Shown here piece after piece: positions 26,077 to 35,038 of a stretch of 64,000 nucleotides of DNA. The translations under genes and the position numbers were made by a program. The DNA comes from Opitutaceae bacterium (GTDB lineage Bacteria; Verrucomicrobiota; Verrucomicrobiia; Opitutales; Opitutaceae). The DNA lies in assembly GCA_016794785.1 (NCBI GenBank), contig JAEUHC010000014.1, positions 248,001 through 312,000 of the forward strand, written 5' to 3'. Positions within the stretch are counted from its first letter, which is position 1; each line of letters begins with the position of its first letter. The notes under the pieces are model-generated. The model searched no databases and was not told where the DNA came from. It was given only the letters and a program-made list of their open reading frames with translations.

Positions 26077-27201
26077 ATGCTTCGCTGGCTCCTCTTTTTC
26101 ACCTCGGCGTTCCTGTGCGCGCTGAGCCTGCTGACGGCGGTGCGCTCCCCGGACTGGTCGCCTTGGCGGCTCGGCGTGGCGGCGGGCGAATTTGGCCATT
26201 GGCTGGCGGTCGCGGCGCTGGGGCTCGCCGCCTTTGCCTGGTTCGCCCGGGCCGGCGCCGGCGGCTGGGCGCTGGCCACGGGTCTGCCGGCGCTCGTGGC
26301 GGCAGTCCTGTTTGCGAAACCGACCTGGCAGGCCTGGCGCGTGGCGGAGCACCTGCCGGCCCAGCTCTCCGCGCAGTTTGGACCGCAGGCGATCGAACGG
26401 CCTCCGTTCTCGCTCGAAGGCCTGATGGAGCGCGATCCGGCGCCGGTGGCGATCCGAACCTTGCAGGTGGCGCCCGGGCTGCCGGTCGATCTCTATGCGA
26501 CCCACCGCCGCGGCGCGCCCTGCGTCGTCATGATCCACGGCGGCGGCTGGGAGAGCGGCGATCGCACCCAGCTGGCGCACGTCAACCACTGGATCGCGCG
26601 CCGCGGCTACGCCGTCGCCGCGATCTCCTACCGGCTCGCCCCTGCGCACCAATGGCCCGCGCAGCGCCTCGATGTGCTGGCCGCGATCGCCTTCCTGAAG
26701 GCGCACGCCGCCGATCTCAGCATCGATCCGACGCGGCTCGTGCTGTTCGGTCGCTCGGCCGGCGGCCAGATCGCGCAGGTGGTCGCCTACACCGCCCGCG
26801 ATCCCGCGATCCGGGGCGTGGCGGCGCTCTACGCGCCGTCGGATTTGATCTACGGCTACGTGAACACTTACGAAGACGACGCGATCAAGTCGCCGGCGCT
26901 CATGCGCCGTTTCCTCGGCGGCACGCCGGAAACCGCGCGCGGCAACTACGAGTCGGCCAGCTCCATCTTCCACGTCACGCCGCGCTCGCCGCCGACCCTG
27001 CTCGTGCATGGCACACTCGATGCGGTCTCATGGCATCGCCACAGCGAGCGGCTCGCCGCGAAGCTGAAGGAAACCGGCGTGCCGCACGCCTACGTGGCGC
27101 TGCCGTGGGCGACGCACGGCTGCGAATTCAACCTGCACGGCCCCTCGGGCCAGCTCACGACGTTTGCGTTGGAGTGGTTCCTCGCGGCGGTGACGAAGTG
27201 A
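26077..27201 (+). CDS. Alpha/beta hydrolase with N-terminal membrane segments
   Basis: A 374-residue esterase-like hydrolase. Residues 1-85 hold two to three hydrophobic helices, so the catalytic part is membrane-anchored. It has the oxyanion motif HGGGW (154-158), nucleophile S227 in GRSAGG, D315 in HGTLDA and H347 in THG, giving a full triad. The HGGGW/GRSAGG pair is of the BD-FAE/HSL-like esterase group. The ATG at 26077 was chosen as it opens with MLRWLLFFTSAFLCAL. Its 3' end overlaps the convergent MsrQ gene by 47 bases. Substrate unknown. Confidence 0.82.
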   Translation: MLRWLLFFTSAFLCALSLLTAVRSPDWSPWRLGVAAGEFGHWLAVAALGLAAFAWFARAGAGGWALATGLPALVAAVLFAKPTWQAWRVAEHLPAQLSAQFGPQAIERPPFSLEGLMERDPAPVAIRTLQVAPGLPVDLYATHRRGAPCVVMIHGGGWESGDRTQLAHVNHWIARRGYAVAAISYRLAPAHQWPAQRLDVLAAIAFLKAHAADLSIDPTRLVLFGRSAGGQIAQVVAYTARDPAIRGVAALYAPSDLIYGYVNTYEDDAIKSPALMRRFLGGTPETARGNYESASSIFHVTPRSPPTLLVHGTLDAVSWHRHSERLAAKLKETGVPHAYVALPWATHGCEFNLHGPSGQLTTFALEWFLAAVTK

Positions 27202-27802
27202 CGCGCTGCTTCCACACCCGCGCGATCTGCAGCACCGCCAGCGGGCCGAAGATCCACACGACTTGAAGTGGGAAAATTTTCCGCGCGTCGGCCTGGTGCC
27301 ACGCGGCGAGCGCGGCGGCGACGTAGGCGAGGCGGTGGAGGTTTTTCCACGCCTTGCCGCCCATCCAGCGGATCGCGGCGTGCAGGCTCGTGATCGTGAG
27401 CACGAAGAGAATCACGAGCGCCCCGAGGCCGATCAGTTGGAAGGGTTTTTGGATCTCTTTCCAGAAGGTGCCGAAGCCGCCGTCATAGACGTGCAGCAGG
27501 TGCGCGGTGAAGTGCAGCAGCGCGTAGGCAAACGCGCCCACGCCCACGAGCCGGCGGTGGCGGTTGAGGGCCTGCGCGACGCCCCACTTGGGCCAGAGCA
27601 CGCGCAGCGGCGTGAACGAGAGCACGGCCACGAGCACGATGCAGGCGATGAGCCCGAGGTGCAGCAGCGTGGACTTGAGCGGATCGGCGTCGCTCGGCTC
27701 GGGCGCGAACAGCGGCTTGAGCGCCCAGATCGCGGGCAGGACGAGCAAGACCCAGATCGTGATCTTTGAGCGGAGGAGTTTGGCGAGGAAGGGCACGGGC
27801 AA
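27155..27802 (-). CDS. msrQ: Sulfoxide reductase heme-binding subunit MsrQ (YedZ)
   Basis: A 215-residue membrane protein of about six helices. Conserved His residues bind haem b: RHRRLVGVGAFAYALLHFTAHLLH and LHRLAYVAAALAAWH. LHAAIRWMGGKAWKNLHR is the usual connection. It passes electrons from the quinone pool to MsrP in the periplasm. The start is TTG at 27802, with GTG at 27796 as an alternative, which would shorten the protein by two residues. It lies 130 bases after msrP in transcription order, separated by a repeat. The 3' end runs 47 bases into the convergent hydrolase gene. Confidence 0.9.
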   Translation of the reverse strand: MPVPFLAKLLRSKITIWVLLVLPAIWALKPLFAPEPSDADPLKSTLLHLGLIACIVLVAVLSFTPLRVLWPKWGVAQALNRHRRLVGVGAFAYALLHFTAHLLHVYDGGFGTFWKEIQKPFQLIGLGALVILFVLTITSLHAAIRWMGGKAWKNLHRLAYVAAALAAWHQADARKIFPLQVVWIFGPLAVLQIARVWKQRVTSSPPRGTTPTQTS

Positions 27803-27822
27803 AAAATTCGGCCAATCATTTC

Positions 27823-27919
27823 GTCACAGAGATCACGGAGGACCAAACCGAGGACACAAAGAAACCCAGAAGGAGAATTTCTCCGTGCCCTCTGAGACAT
27901 CTCTGTGTCTTCCGTGACC
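27823..27919. repeat. CACAGAG/CTCTGTG-rich imperfect palindrome, msrPQ spacer
   Basis: GTCACAGAG is followed by TCACGGAG at 27823-27840, and CTCTGTGTC with CCGTGAC at 27901-27918, in opposite orientation. Same style as elements at 36024, 36991, 49566 and 51060. Confidence 0.55.
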
Positions 27920-27932
27920 GGATCGAAATCGA

Positions 27933-28895
27933 TCAGTAATTCTTCCGCAGATCCATGCCCTTGTAGAGCGCGGCGACCTGCGCTTCGTAGCCGTTAAACA
28001 TGAGCGTCTTTTGCCGGGTGCCAAACGGTCCGCCGGCGCCGATCACGCGCTCGCTCGCCTGCGTCCAGCGCGGGTGATCGACGTTGGGATTCACATTGGC
28101 GTAGAAGCCATACTCGCGCGCCTGCATCGCCTGCCAGGTGTTGACCGGCTGCTTCGCCACAAAGTCGATCTTAACGATCGATTTGCCGTATTTGAAACCG
28201 TATTTCCACGGCACGACCAGGCGCAGCGGCGCGCCGTTCTGGTTGGGGATCGGCTTGCCGTAGATGCCGGTGGCGATGAACGAGAGATCGTGCATCGCCT
28301 CGTCGAGCCGCAGGCCCTCAAGGTAGGGCCAGTCGAGCGCCGGGCCGGCGTAGCCGGGCGCGCCGACCGGGTTGAATGTGGAGAAGGTGACGAATTTCGC
28401 CTCCGGCTTCGGGTCGGCGAGCTTGATGAGCTTCGCGAGCGGAAAGCCGTCCCACGGCACCACCATCGACCACGCCTCGACGCAGCGCAGCCGATAGACG
28501 CGCTGCTCGGCACCGCCCATCTTGGCGACGAGATCGTTGGCGTCGATCTTGAGGGGGTTGTTGATGAGGCCGGCGATCTCGACGGTCCAAGGTTCGGTTT
28601 TCCAACCCTTGTTGGCGTTGATCTTGGGCGAGGCCTTGTCGGTCCCGAACTCGTAGAAATTGATGTAGCTCGTGATGTGCTCGTAGCTCGTGGGCGTGAG
28701 CGCGGGATCGCGGTAGTCGGGATTGACGCGCGTGGGGAAGCCCGCGGTGGTCGCGCGCACGCCGCGCGGCGCCAGCGCCAGGGCGGCGGCGCCGAAGCCG
28801 AGGGTTTTCAGAATCGCGCGGCGGTTGCGATAGGCGGACTCGGGCGTGGCGGCGGACTCGGGGAGTTCCCAAGCCTTGGGGAAACGGAGGTGCAT
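27933..28895 (-). CDS. msrP: Protein-methionine sulfoxide reductase catalytic subunit MsrP
   Basis: A 320-residue molybdoenzyme. The ATG at 28893-28895 opens MHLRFPKAW; a twin-arginine signal (YRNRRAILKTLGFGAAALALA) spans residues 22-42, so export is by Tat. C138 in RLRCVEAW should ligate Mo. The usual MsrP sequence elements follow, INFYEFGTDKASP and YGFKYGKSIVKI. It repairs periplasmic Met-O. msrQ is downstream in the same direction, across a 130-base spacer containing a palindrome, so co-transcription is likely, although not tight. Strong identification. Confidence 0.95.
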   Translation of the reverse strand: MHLRFPKAWELPESAATPESAYRNRRAILKTLGFGAAALALAPRGVRATTAGFPTRVNPDYRDPALTPTSYEHITSYINFYEFGTDKASPKINANKGWKTEPWTVEIAGLINNPLKIDANDLVAKMGGAEQRVYRLRCVEAWSMVVPWDGFPLAKLIKLADPKPEAKFVTFSTFNPVGAPGYAGPALDWPYLEGLRLDEAMHDLSFIATGIYGKPIPNQNGAPLRLVVPWKYGFKYGKSIVKIDFVAKQPVNTWQAMQAREYGFYANVNPNVDHPRWTQASERVIGAGGPFGTRQKTLMFNGYEAQVAALYKGMDLRKNY

Positions 28896-29166
28896 GACGG
28901 TGGGAGGTGCGGGGGATGGGACGTATTCCTGTCCGCAGCCAATACGGCGCGGCGGAAAAACGCACCGGAAATTTTCACCTCCCGCCGCCCGAAGGACAGG
29001 GGGCGCATACCCGGCCGGCTCGCGAAAAAGCTTAGCTTGCCCCATACCGTGCCTTAATAAACGTTTGGTTACCTCGCCGCCGCGGTGGCCACGGAACGCT
29101 CCCTTCGTTCACGCGTCTTCCCCACTGACCCCGCCCCTCCCTCAACCCCAGCCAGATCCCAACCTC
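28896..29166. other. Divergent intergenic region between msrP and TonB receptor
   Basis: 271 bases with no gene. It contains a LacI-like operator at 29054-29071 just upstream of the receptor gene. No convincing -10/-35 pair was identified for either direction. Confidence 0.6.
29054..29071. promoter_or_regulatory. Candidate LacI-family operator
   Basis: TTAATAAACGTTTGGTTA is an imperfect palindrome with the central AAACGTTT core typical of LacI/GalR operators; halves are TTAATAAAC and TAACCAAAC (read inward). It lies about 100 bases before the receptor start. No LacI-type regulator is in this window, so the repressor would be encoded elsewhere. Confidence 0.5.
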
Positions 29167-32091
29167 ATGAACCTAATCTCGCTACCCCTCCCCTTCCGCC
29201 GCCTTTCGCTGGCGGCCACGGTCGCTCTCCTCACGCCGCTCGCGGTCTTCGCCGAAGGCTCCATCGCCGGCACGGTCAAGCACGCCACCCACGGCACGCC
29301 GCTCCAAGGCACCGCCGTGCGCCTGACTCCGGGCGACCGCACGACCGCCACCGATCGCAGCGGCGCCTACTTTTTTGGCCAGGTGCCTGCCGGCAACTAC
29401 ACGGTCGAACTCAGCTATCTCGGCCTTGAGCAAAAGTCGCTCGCGGTGCGCGTGGTCGATGGCCAGCTCGTGCGCGCCGACGCCCAGCTCGGCTCCGGCG
29501 AGGCAATCGTGATGCAGGCCGTCACCGTCGAGTCCGTGCGCGAGGGCCAGTCGCGCGCCATCAACCAGCAGCGCACCTCCTCGCGCATCTCGAACATCAT
29601 CTCCTCCGACGCCATCGGCAACCTCCCCGACCGCACCGTCGGCGAGGCGCTCGCCAGACTTCCCGGGGTCAACGTCGTCGACGATCAGTTTGCCAGCGTG
29701 CGCGGCACGTCCGCGGAGTTCAACGCCGTCACCCTCGACGGCGACCGCCTCTCCACCGCAGGCCCCAGCGTGGACTCCACCTCGGTCAACACCGACACCC
29801 GCGCCGTCGATCTCTCCCTGATTCCCGCCGAAATGGTCGGCGGCATCGAAGTCATCAAGACGCTCACGGCCGACATGGACGCCGATTCCTTCGGCGGCAC
29901 GATCAATCTCGTCACGCGCAGCGCCTTCGACGTCAAGGAACGCAGCCTCAACGGCAAGGCCGAGTATATCCACAACACCTTCCGCAAGCAGCCGGGCTAC
30001 GCCGGCTCGATCACGTTCATGGACGTTCTGGACAAGGATCGCACCCTCGGCCTCAGCGCCACGCTCACCTGGCGCCGCGAGGACCGCATGACCAACTCCT
30101 ACGAGTTTTCCTACTACGATGCCGGCGCGATCCCCGTCGGCACCGCCGGCAGCGGCACCGCGGGCGCCATCGCCGCCGTCGGCGATCAGGGCATGGAGGC
30201 CTACGACACGCGGCTCAATTTCCAGGACATCACCAAGGTCGGCGCCACCGTGAACCTCGACTGGAAAATGTCCGACACCACGGAGCTGCACTTCCGCACG
30301 TTCTACGAGAACACCGAGACCGAGGGCGGACGCTTCCGCAACCGCCTCCGCGCCCTCTCGCGCTGGGACGCGACCTCCACCGCGCAGCAGCAGTCCGGCC
30401 GCCAGGTGCGTTTCCAAAACTACATGGAGGACGGCGTCCGCGAGACCGATGTGCTCCGCCTCGGCTTCGAGGGCCAGACCCGCCTCGCCGTCGGCGGCCT
30501 GCTCAAATACGGCCTCCGCTACGGCACCTCCGAGGCCTCGATCAACCGCGACCGCTACATCTTCGACTTCCCCAGCAACACTGAGCGCCGCGCCTACTCG
30601 TGGACCATCGATCGTCGCAACGCCACGCTGCCCACCGTCGCGTTCCGGCACATCGCCACGGGCCAGGACGGCTATTACGGCGTCCTCACCGACCGCAAGC
30701 TGAGCAACCTCCGCTTCCAGACCGGTTCCGAGGACGAAAGCGATCTCACCGCCAACCTCGACTACTCCTTCGCCCTGCCGCTCGGCGGCCAGGCCATCGA
30801 CTGGAAATTCGGCGGCAAGCAGCGCGCGAAGGAGCGCAGCTCGCGCCCGCGCATCTTCGACGCCTCCGCGCCCACGGTGAACCAGCCGACCTTCGCGCAG
30901 TTCCCCGTGTTCACCGAGCCGCGCAATCTCCTCGAGGGCTCGCAGGCCACGATGGGCCCGATGGTCTCACTCGCGAGTGTCGTCGCCTATTACCGCGCCA
31001 ACGCCACGGCCTTCGCTCCGCTCAGCGGCGACGAAATCACCCGCCTCGAGGCGCGCAAATACGATGTCGAGGAGGACGTCACCGCCGCCTATGGCATGGG
31101 CACCACGAAATTTGGCGCGGTCGAAGTCATCGGCGGCCTCCGTTGGGAGCGCACCAAGACCGGCTATAACTGGCTTGCCGATCCCGCGGGCGCCTCGCGC
31201 GGCTCGCGGAGCTACGACAACTTCCACCCGAGCCTCCTCCTCAACTACCGCCTCAACCGCAACCTCGTCGCCCGCCTCGCCTACACCCGCACGCTCGCGC
31301 GCCCGTCCTACGGCGACCTCGTGCCCTACCGCTCCATCGCCGACACCGCCGACGAGTCCGGCACCGGCGGCCTCGATCCCGGCGATTATCCGGAGACCCA
31401 AAAGGTCTTCCTCGGCAACGCCGCCCTCAAGGCCCAGCAATCCGAGAACTTCGACCTCTCCGTCGAGTATTACCTCCCGCAGAGCGGCATCCTCTCCGCC
31501 GCCGTCTTCAGAAAAGATCTCAAGGACGTCGTCTTCCGCAGCCAGTTCAAACTCCCCGGCCAGCCCAACACGATTTATTTCCAGGAGCGCAACGGCTCCA
31601 AGGGCAAGGCAACCGGCCTCGAGCTGTCGTGGCAGCAGTCGCTCACGTTTCTCCCGAAGCCTCTCGACGGCTTCGGCGTGAACCTCAACGCCACGTTCAT
31701 CGACGGCTCTTCCACCCTCGAGGAACTCGTCCCCGGCAGCACCGGCACTTACCGCCCGTTCAAGGTCGGGTTCCTCCCCGAGCAGCCCGAGAAGGTCTAC
31801 AACGCCCAGCTCTACTGGGAGAAGTTCGGCTTCACCGCGCGCGTCGCCGCGAACTACATCGACGAGTTCGTCCGCACCTCCGGCGGCCTGACCTCGTTTT
31901 CGATCAACAACAAGGCCACGCGCTGGGACGCCTCCGTGAGCTACCGCGTGAGCAAGCGCTTCTCGGTCTACATCGAGGGCCGCAACCTCACCGACGAAGT
32001 CAGCTCGTGGTATGCGACGACGCCGAACCGCCCCGAAGACTACACCTTCACTGGCGCCGTTTACTCCGGCGGCATCAAGTTCCGGTTCTGA
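29167..32091 (+). CDS. TonB-dependent receptor with carboxypeptidase-regulatory domain (SusC-like)
   Basis: A 974-residue receptor. Signal peptide about 1-29 (ending AVFAEG), then a CarboxypepD_reg-like domain (GSIAGTVKHATHGTPLQGTAVRL, residues ~31-53, to ~110), then plug and barrel ending in GGIKFRF. NAVTLDGDRLSTAG and VEVIKTLTADMDADS in the plug are typical of TonB-receptor subfamilies that import oligosaccharides. The ATG at 29167 was chosen because the signal peptide follows directly. Preceded by a LacI-like operator and followed by a secreted protein that may act in the same uptake system. Substrate not known. Confidence 0.88.
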   Translation: MNLISLPLPFRRLSLAATVALLTPLAVFAEGSIAGTVKHATHGTPLQGTAVRLTPGDRTTATDRSGAYFFGQVPAGNYTVELSYLGLEQKSLAVRVVDGQLVRADAQLGSGEAIVMQAVTVESVREGQSRAINQQRTSSRISNIISSDAIGNLPDRTVGEALARLPGVNVVDDQFASVRGTSAEFNAVTLDGDRLSTAGPSVDSTSVNTDTRAVDLSLIPAEMVGGIEVIKTLTADMDADSFGGTINLVTRSAFDVKERSLNGKAEYIHNTFRKQPGYAGSITFMDVLDKDRTLGLSATLTWRREDRMTNSYEFSYYDAGAIPVGTAGSGTAGAIAAVGDQGMEAYDTRLNFQDITKVGATVNLDWKMSDTTELHFRTFYENTETEGGRFRNRLRALSRWDATSTAQQQSGRQVRFQNYMEDGVRETDVLRLGFEGQTRLAVGGLLKYGLRYGTSEASINRDRYIFDFPSNTERRAYSWTIDRRNATLPTVAFRHIATGQDGYYGVLTDRKLSNLRFQTGSEDESDLTANLDYSFALPLGGQAIDWKFGGKQRAKERSSRPRIFDASAPTVNQPTFAQFPVFTEPRNLLEGSQATMGPMVSLASVVAYYRANATAFAPLSGDEITRLEARKYDVEEDVTAAYGMGTTKFGAVEVIGGLRWERTKTGYNWLADPAGASRGSRSYDNFHPSLLLNYRLNRNLVARLAYTRTLARPSYGDLVPYRSIADTADESGTGGLDPGDYPETQKVFLGNAALKAQQSENFDLSVEYYLPQSGILSAAVFRKDLKDVVFRSQFKLPGQPNTIYFQERNGSKGKATGLELSWQQSLTFLPKPLDGFGVNLNATFIDGSSTLEELVPGSTGTYRPFKVGFLPEQPEKVYNAQLYWEKFGFTARVAANYIDEFVRTSGGLTSFSINNKATRWDASVSYRVSKRFSVYIEGRNLTDEVSSWYATTPNRPEDYTFTGAVYSGGIKFRF

Positions 32092-32096
32092 TTCCG

Positions 32097-32203
32097 AAGT
32101 GGGGCGCGCTCTCCGAGCGCGCCTGGGTTCCAGCGCGAAATTCACAATGAGACTCGTGACTGACCCGACAACTCAGGCCGGCTCGGAGAGCCGGCCCCAC
32201 CTT
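32097..32203. repeat. Palindromic repeat, GGTGGGGCC family, copy 1
   Basis: Outer arms AGTGGGGC and GGCCCCACCTT bracket two inner hairpins, GCGCTCTCCGAGCGC and GGCTCGGAGAGCC. Related copies are at 34921 and 52340. It begins 5 bases after the receptor stop. Confidence 0.75.
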
Positions 32204-32224
32204 CAAGCCGCAAATTTTCGCGGC

Positions 32225-34759
32225 GTGGATTTGTTCCGGGCGTGTGCCGCGCTCTCCTTTCTCGCGCTGCCCCTCGCCGCCGCCCCGCTCAGCGCCCCCA
32301 CCTACCTCGACTTCGCACCCAACGGCAGCGCCCCGCGCGACGGCGCCGTCGTGCTCCTGCCCGCGGACCGCTATGACACCAGCCGCGGCTACGGCTGGAC
32401 GCAGCCGCCCGCGGCGGCGTTTGCCGGCGACGCCGCGTGGGCCGGCGTGCGCTCGCCCGCGCTCTGCGATGGCGTGAGCGGCGGCGAGTTCGCGCTCCGC
32501 CTCGACCTCGCCCCGGGCCGCTGGACCGCGATCGTGTTTCTCGACGATGGCCACCGCGACGCCCACACCGTGCAGCTCCGCGTCAACGGCCGCGCTCACC
32601 CGCACAACCCGCGCGAGTTCGGCCTCGAGGAAGAACCCGGGAAGCCGCCGATCAACCGCTACCGGGTCGCGCAGATCGCATTCGAGGCCGCGCCCGCTGG
32701 CGCCAGCACGATCGCATTTTCCCACGCCGCGCCCCACGGCGCGCGCCTGCTTGCGCTGCACCTGCTGCCGCCGCCAACCGCGGGGACCGAACGCGCGCAG
32801 TGGTTCCTCCGCCTGCTCGCCGAGGCCGGCCAGCACGGCTCGCGCGCCTCGCTCGACGCGCTGCACTACGAGCTCGGCAGCCACGCGCGCGAGCCGGAGT
32901 TCCGCGCCTTCGGCCTCTACTGGCAGGCCCAGGTGGCGCTGCTCGCCGAAGCCGAGCGCTGGCACCGCGCCGCCGGCTGGGACTGGTTCAGCGCACAGAC
33001 GCGCAGCAGCATGTTCACCCGCTACAAAATCGCGCTCAGCCTCCTCGACGCGCTCGTCGAACACCCGGACGGCGATGCTTTCCCTCTCCGCCCGCGCGCG
33101 CTGTGGATCCGCGCGCGCCTGCTCTATTGGATCTGGGCCGAGCAGCACTTGGCGAAGGACAAGGAAGCCTTCGATCGCGACATCGCCGAGCTGCGCCGCC
33201 GTCTGCCGCACGACAAACTCGTCGCCATGTATGCCGGGGAAAAAATTCCCGATGCCGCCGTGCGCGTCGCCCCGCTCCCCGGTGCGCGCGCGTGGTCCGC
33301 CGCGCAACACGAGGCTCTGCAACGCCTCCGCCACGTCGCGCACTACTGGATCGACGAGCGTCAGATCCCCAACGGCGAGCTTGGCGGCAAGCCCGACGAC
33401 GATGTCGAGACCCTCCGCTGGTGGCCCACGCTCATGTTCTCCGGCGACCAGAAGGCCGTCGCCGCCTTTGGCCGGCTCGCGGAAGGCGTGTGGTTCAGCC
33501 GCCGCGTGCATCGCGGCTTTTCGCGCGAGGCCCGCGATGTCGAGCACTCGGCCGAGTTTGTCTCCGACACCGTGCCGCTCATGGCCTTCCTCCGCCGCGA
33601 CGCCGAGTGGATCGGCCGCCTCGCCTGGTCGCACCGGCACCTGCGCGACCTCTGGACCGGCCGCAACGCCCACGGCCAGCTCCAGTTCAAGTCCGCCTGG
33701 ATCGGCGCCACCGAGATTCTCTCCGAGCCGCCGCGCAACCGCGACGTCGCGATGAACACCCGCGCCACCAAGGCCGTGCGCTACTACGCCGCGCTCCGCC
33801 CCGATCCCGCGGCCGATGCGCTCCTCCTCGACTGGAGCCGCACCTGGGCCGCCGCCGCCGCGCGCACCGACAAGGGCAAACCCGCCGGCCTCTTTCCCGC
33901 GTCGCTGCGCTGGCCCGACGCCGCCTTCAACGGCGACGAACCCACCTGGCACCGCTCGAACATGTTTTGGAGCTACTTCAACTGGCGCGGCGACGGCATG
34001 CTCTACGACCAGCTCCTCCACGCCTGGACGCGCTCCGGCGATGCCACGCTGCTCGCGCCGCTGCGCGCCACACTCACGCTCCTGCAACAATGGACCGATG
34101 CGGAAAAACGCGCCTCAGCCCCCGAAGGCTCCGACGGTTGGGCCGCCGCGCAGCTCTGGGCGCGCGCCGATTTCTGGAGCGTCGTCGCGCAGTGGCGGCT
34201 CGAGACCGACGACGAGACCTTCGATACCTTTCTCCGCCAGCACGGCCCGCCCTACCTGCGCTACCGCCTCACCGGTGAGGCCGCGCCGCTCGCGGAAGGC
34301 ATCGCCCGCTCGATGCTCGATCACCTGCGCTACAACACCCCGCTGCGCACCACCGAGGTCCTCTTCACCGACCGCATCCATGTCGCCCGCGATGTCGGCA
34401 ATTGCGACGGCACCGACCTCGTGGTCGCGATGCTCACCGGCAACCATGCGCCCGAAGCCGCCTCGCCCTACTACCACGTCGCGTGGGACGAAGCCCCGCC
34501 GGCCTTCACCGCGCTCGTCACCGCCGCCACCGCGCGCGAATTCTCCGCCGAACTGTTCCTGCACCAACGCGACGCCGCCGCGCTGGGCGCGCGCCTCTTC
34601 CGCCTCACGCCCGGCCGCTACCGCGTCATGCTGCGCGCGGGTGACCGCATCCTGCTCGACCGCGAGGAAACGATCGCCGCTGCCACTCCGCACGCGCTGC
34701 GGCTTGAGCTTCCGGGCGGAACACTCCTGCACCTGAAAATCACCGCGGCGCGTCAGTGA
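32225..34759 (+). CDS. Large secreted protein, possible polysaccharide-active enzyme
   Basis: About 844 residues. A signal-like helix (FRACAALSFLALPLAAAP) opens the protein. An N-terminal beta domain (YLDFAPNGSAPRDG... WTAIVFLDDG) resembles a carbohydrate-binding module, and a large helical part with WYWAEQHLAKDK, WWPTLMFSGDQ and NMFWSYFNWRGDGMLYDQLL resembles alpha/alpha-toroid lyases or glycosidases. No catalytic motif was identified. Start is uncertain: GTG 32225 is used, while ATG 32147 would lie inside a palindromic repeat. It probably works with the adjacent TonB receptor, a hypothesis only. Confidence 0.6.
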   Translation: MDLFRACAALSFLALPLAAAPLSAPTYLDFAPNGSAPRDGAVVLLPADRYDTSRGYGWTQPPAAAFAGDAAWAGVRSPALCDGVSGGEFALRLDLAPGRWTAIVFLDDGHRDAHTVQLRVNGRAHPHNPREFGLEEEPGKPPINRYRVAQIAFEAAPAGASTIAFSHAAPHGARLLALHLLPPPTAGTERAQWFLRLLAEAGQHGSRASLDALHYELGSHAREPEFRAFGLYWQAQVALLAEAERWHRAAGWDWFSAQTRSSMFTRYKIALSLLDALVEHPDGDAFPLRPRALWIRARLLYWIWAEQHLAKDKEAFDRDIAELRRRLPHDKLVAMYAGEKIPDAAVRVAPLPGARAWSAAQHEALQRLRHVAHYWIDERQIPNGELGGKPDDDVETLRWWPTLMFSGDQKAVAAFGRLAEGVWFSRRVHRGFSREARDVEHSAEFVSDTVPLMAFLRRDAEWIGRLAWSHRHLRDLWTGRNAHGQLQFKSAWIGATEILSEPPRNRDVAMNTRATKAVRYYAALRPDPAADALLLDWSRTWAAAAARTDKGKPAGLFPASLRWPDAAFNGDEPTWHRSNMFWSYFNWRGDGMLYDQLLHAWTRSGDATLLAPLRATLTLLQQWTDAEKRASAPEGSDGWAAAQLWARADFWSVVAQWRLETDDETFDTFLRQHGPPYLRYRLTGEAAPLAEGIARSMLDHLRYNTPLRTTEVLFTDRIHVARDVGNCDGTDLVVAMLTGNHAPEAASPYYHVAWDEAPPAFTALVTAATAREFSAELFLHQRDAAALGARLFRLTPGRYRVMLRAGDRILLDREETIAAATPHALRLELPGGTLLHLKITAARQ

Positions 34760-34804
34760 TTCGCGGCCAAGGTCGTGCCACCCAAAGCCCGAGGGTGCGA
34801 ATCA

Positions 34805-34820
34805 GTGGGCTCAGGCCCAC
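34805..34820 (+). terminator. Possible weak terminator or repeat hairpin
   Basis: GTGGGC TCAG GCCCAC forms a six-base stem, with TTTTT starting about 10 bases after it. The distance is longer than usual for an intrinsic terminator; it could equally be part of a palindromic repeat. Confidence 0.3.
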
Positions 34821-34839
34821 GTTCCTTGGTTTTTAGACT

Positions 34840-34886
34840 GTAGGCCCGGCCGTTGCCCGGGTTGCCCGCCCACAGGGCGGGCCTAC
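34840..34886. repeat. Palindromic repeat, GTAGGCCC type
   Basis: Outer arms GTAGGCCCG (34840-34848) and CGGGCCTAC (34878-34886) pair perfectly, and inside is an eight-base hairpin, GCCCGCCC ACA GGGCGGGC (34864-34882). No related copy was seen in the window. Confidence 0.6.
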
Positions 34887-34920
34887 AACGGAAAAGTCCC
34901 GTAATGTTTAGACTTTGCCG

Positions 34921-35008
34921 AGGTGGGGCCGGCTCTCCGAGCCGGCTTGGGTTCCGGGGCGATACGCGACTGAAACTCAGGCCGCTTGCGGAGAAGCGGC
35001 CCCACTTT
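34921..35008. repeat. Palindromic repeat, GGTGGGGCC family, copy 2
   Basis: Same layout as copy 1: GGTGGGGCCGGCTCTCC at the left, GGCCCCACTTTC at the right, and internal hairpins GGCTCTCCGAGCC and CCGCTTGCGGAGAAGCGG. It lies in the 279-base gap 34760-35038, which holds no gene and three different palindromes. Confidence 0.75.
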
Positions 35009-35038
35009 CCTGAAATTCACGCTTCTAGGGCCGGGGGC

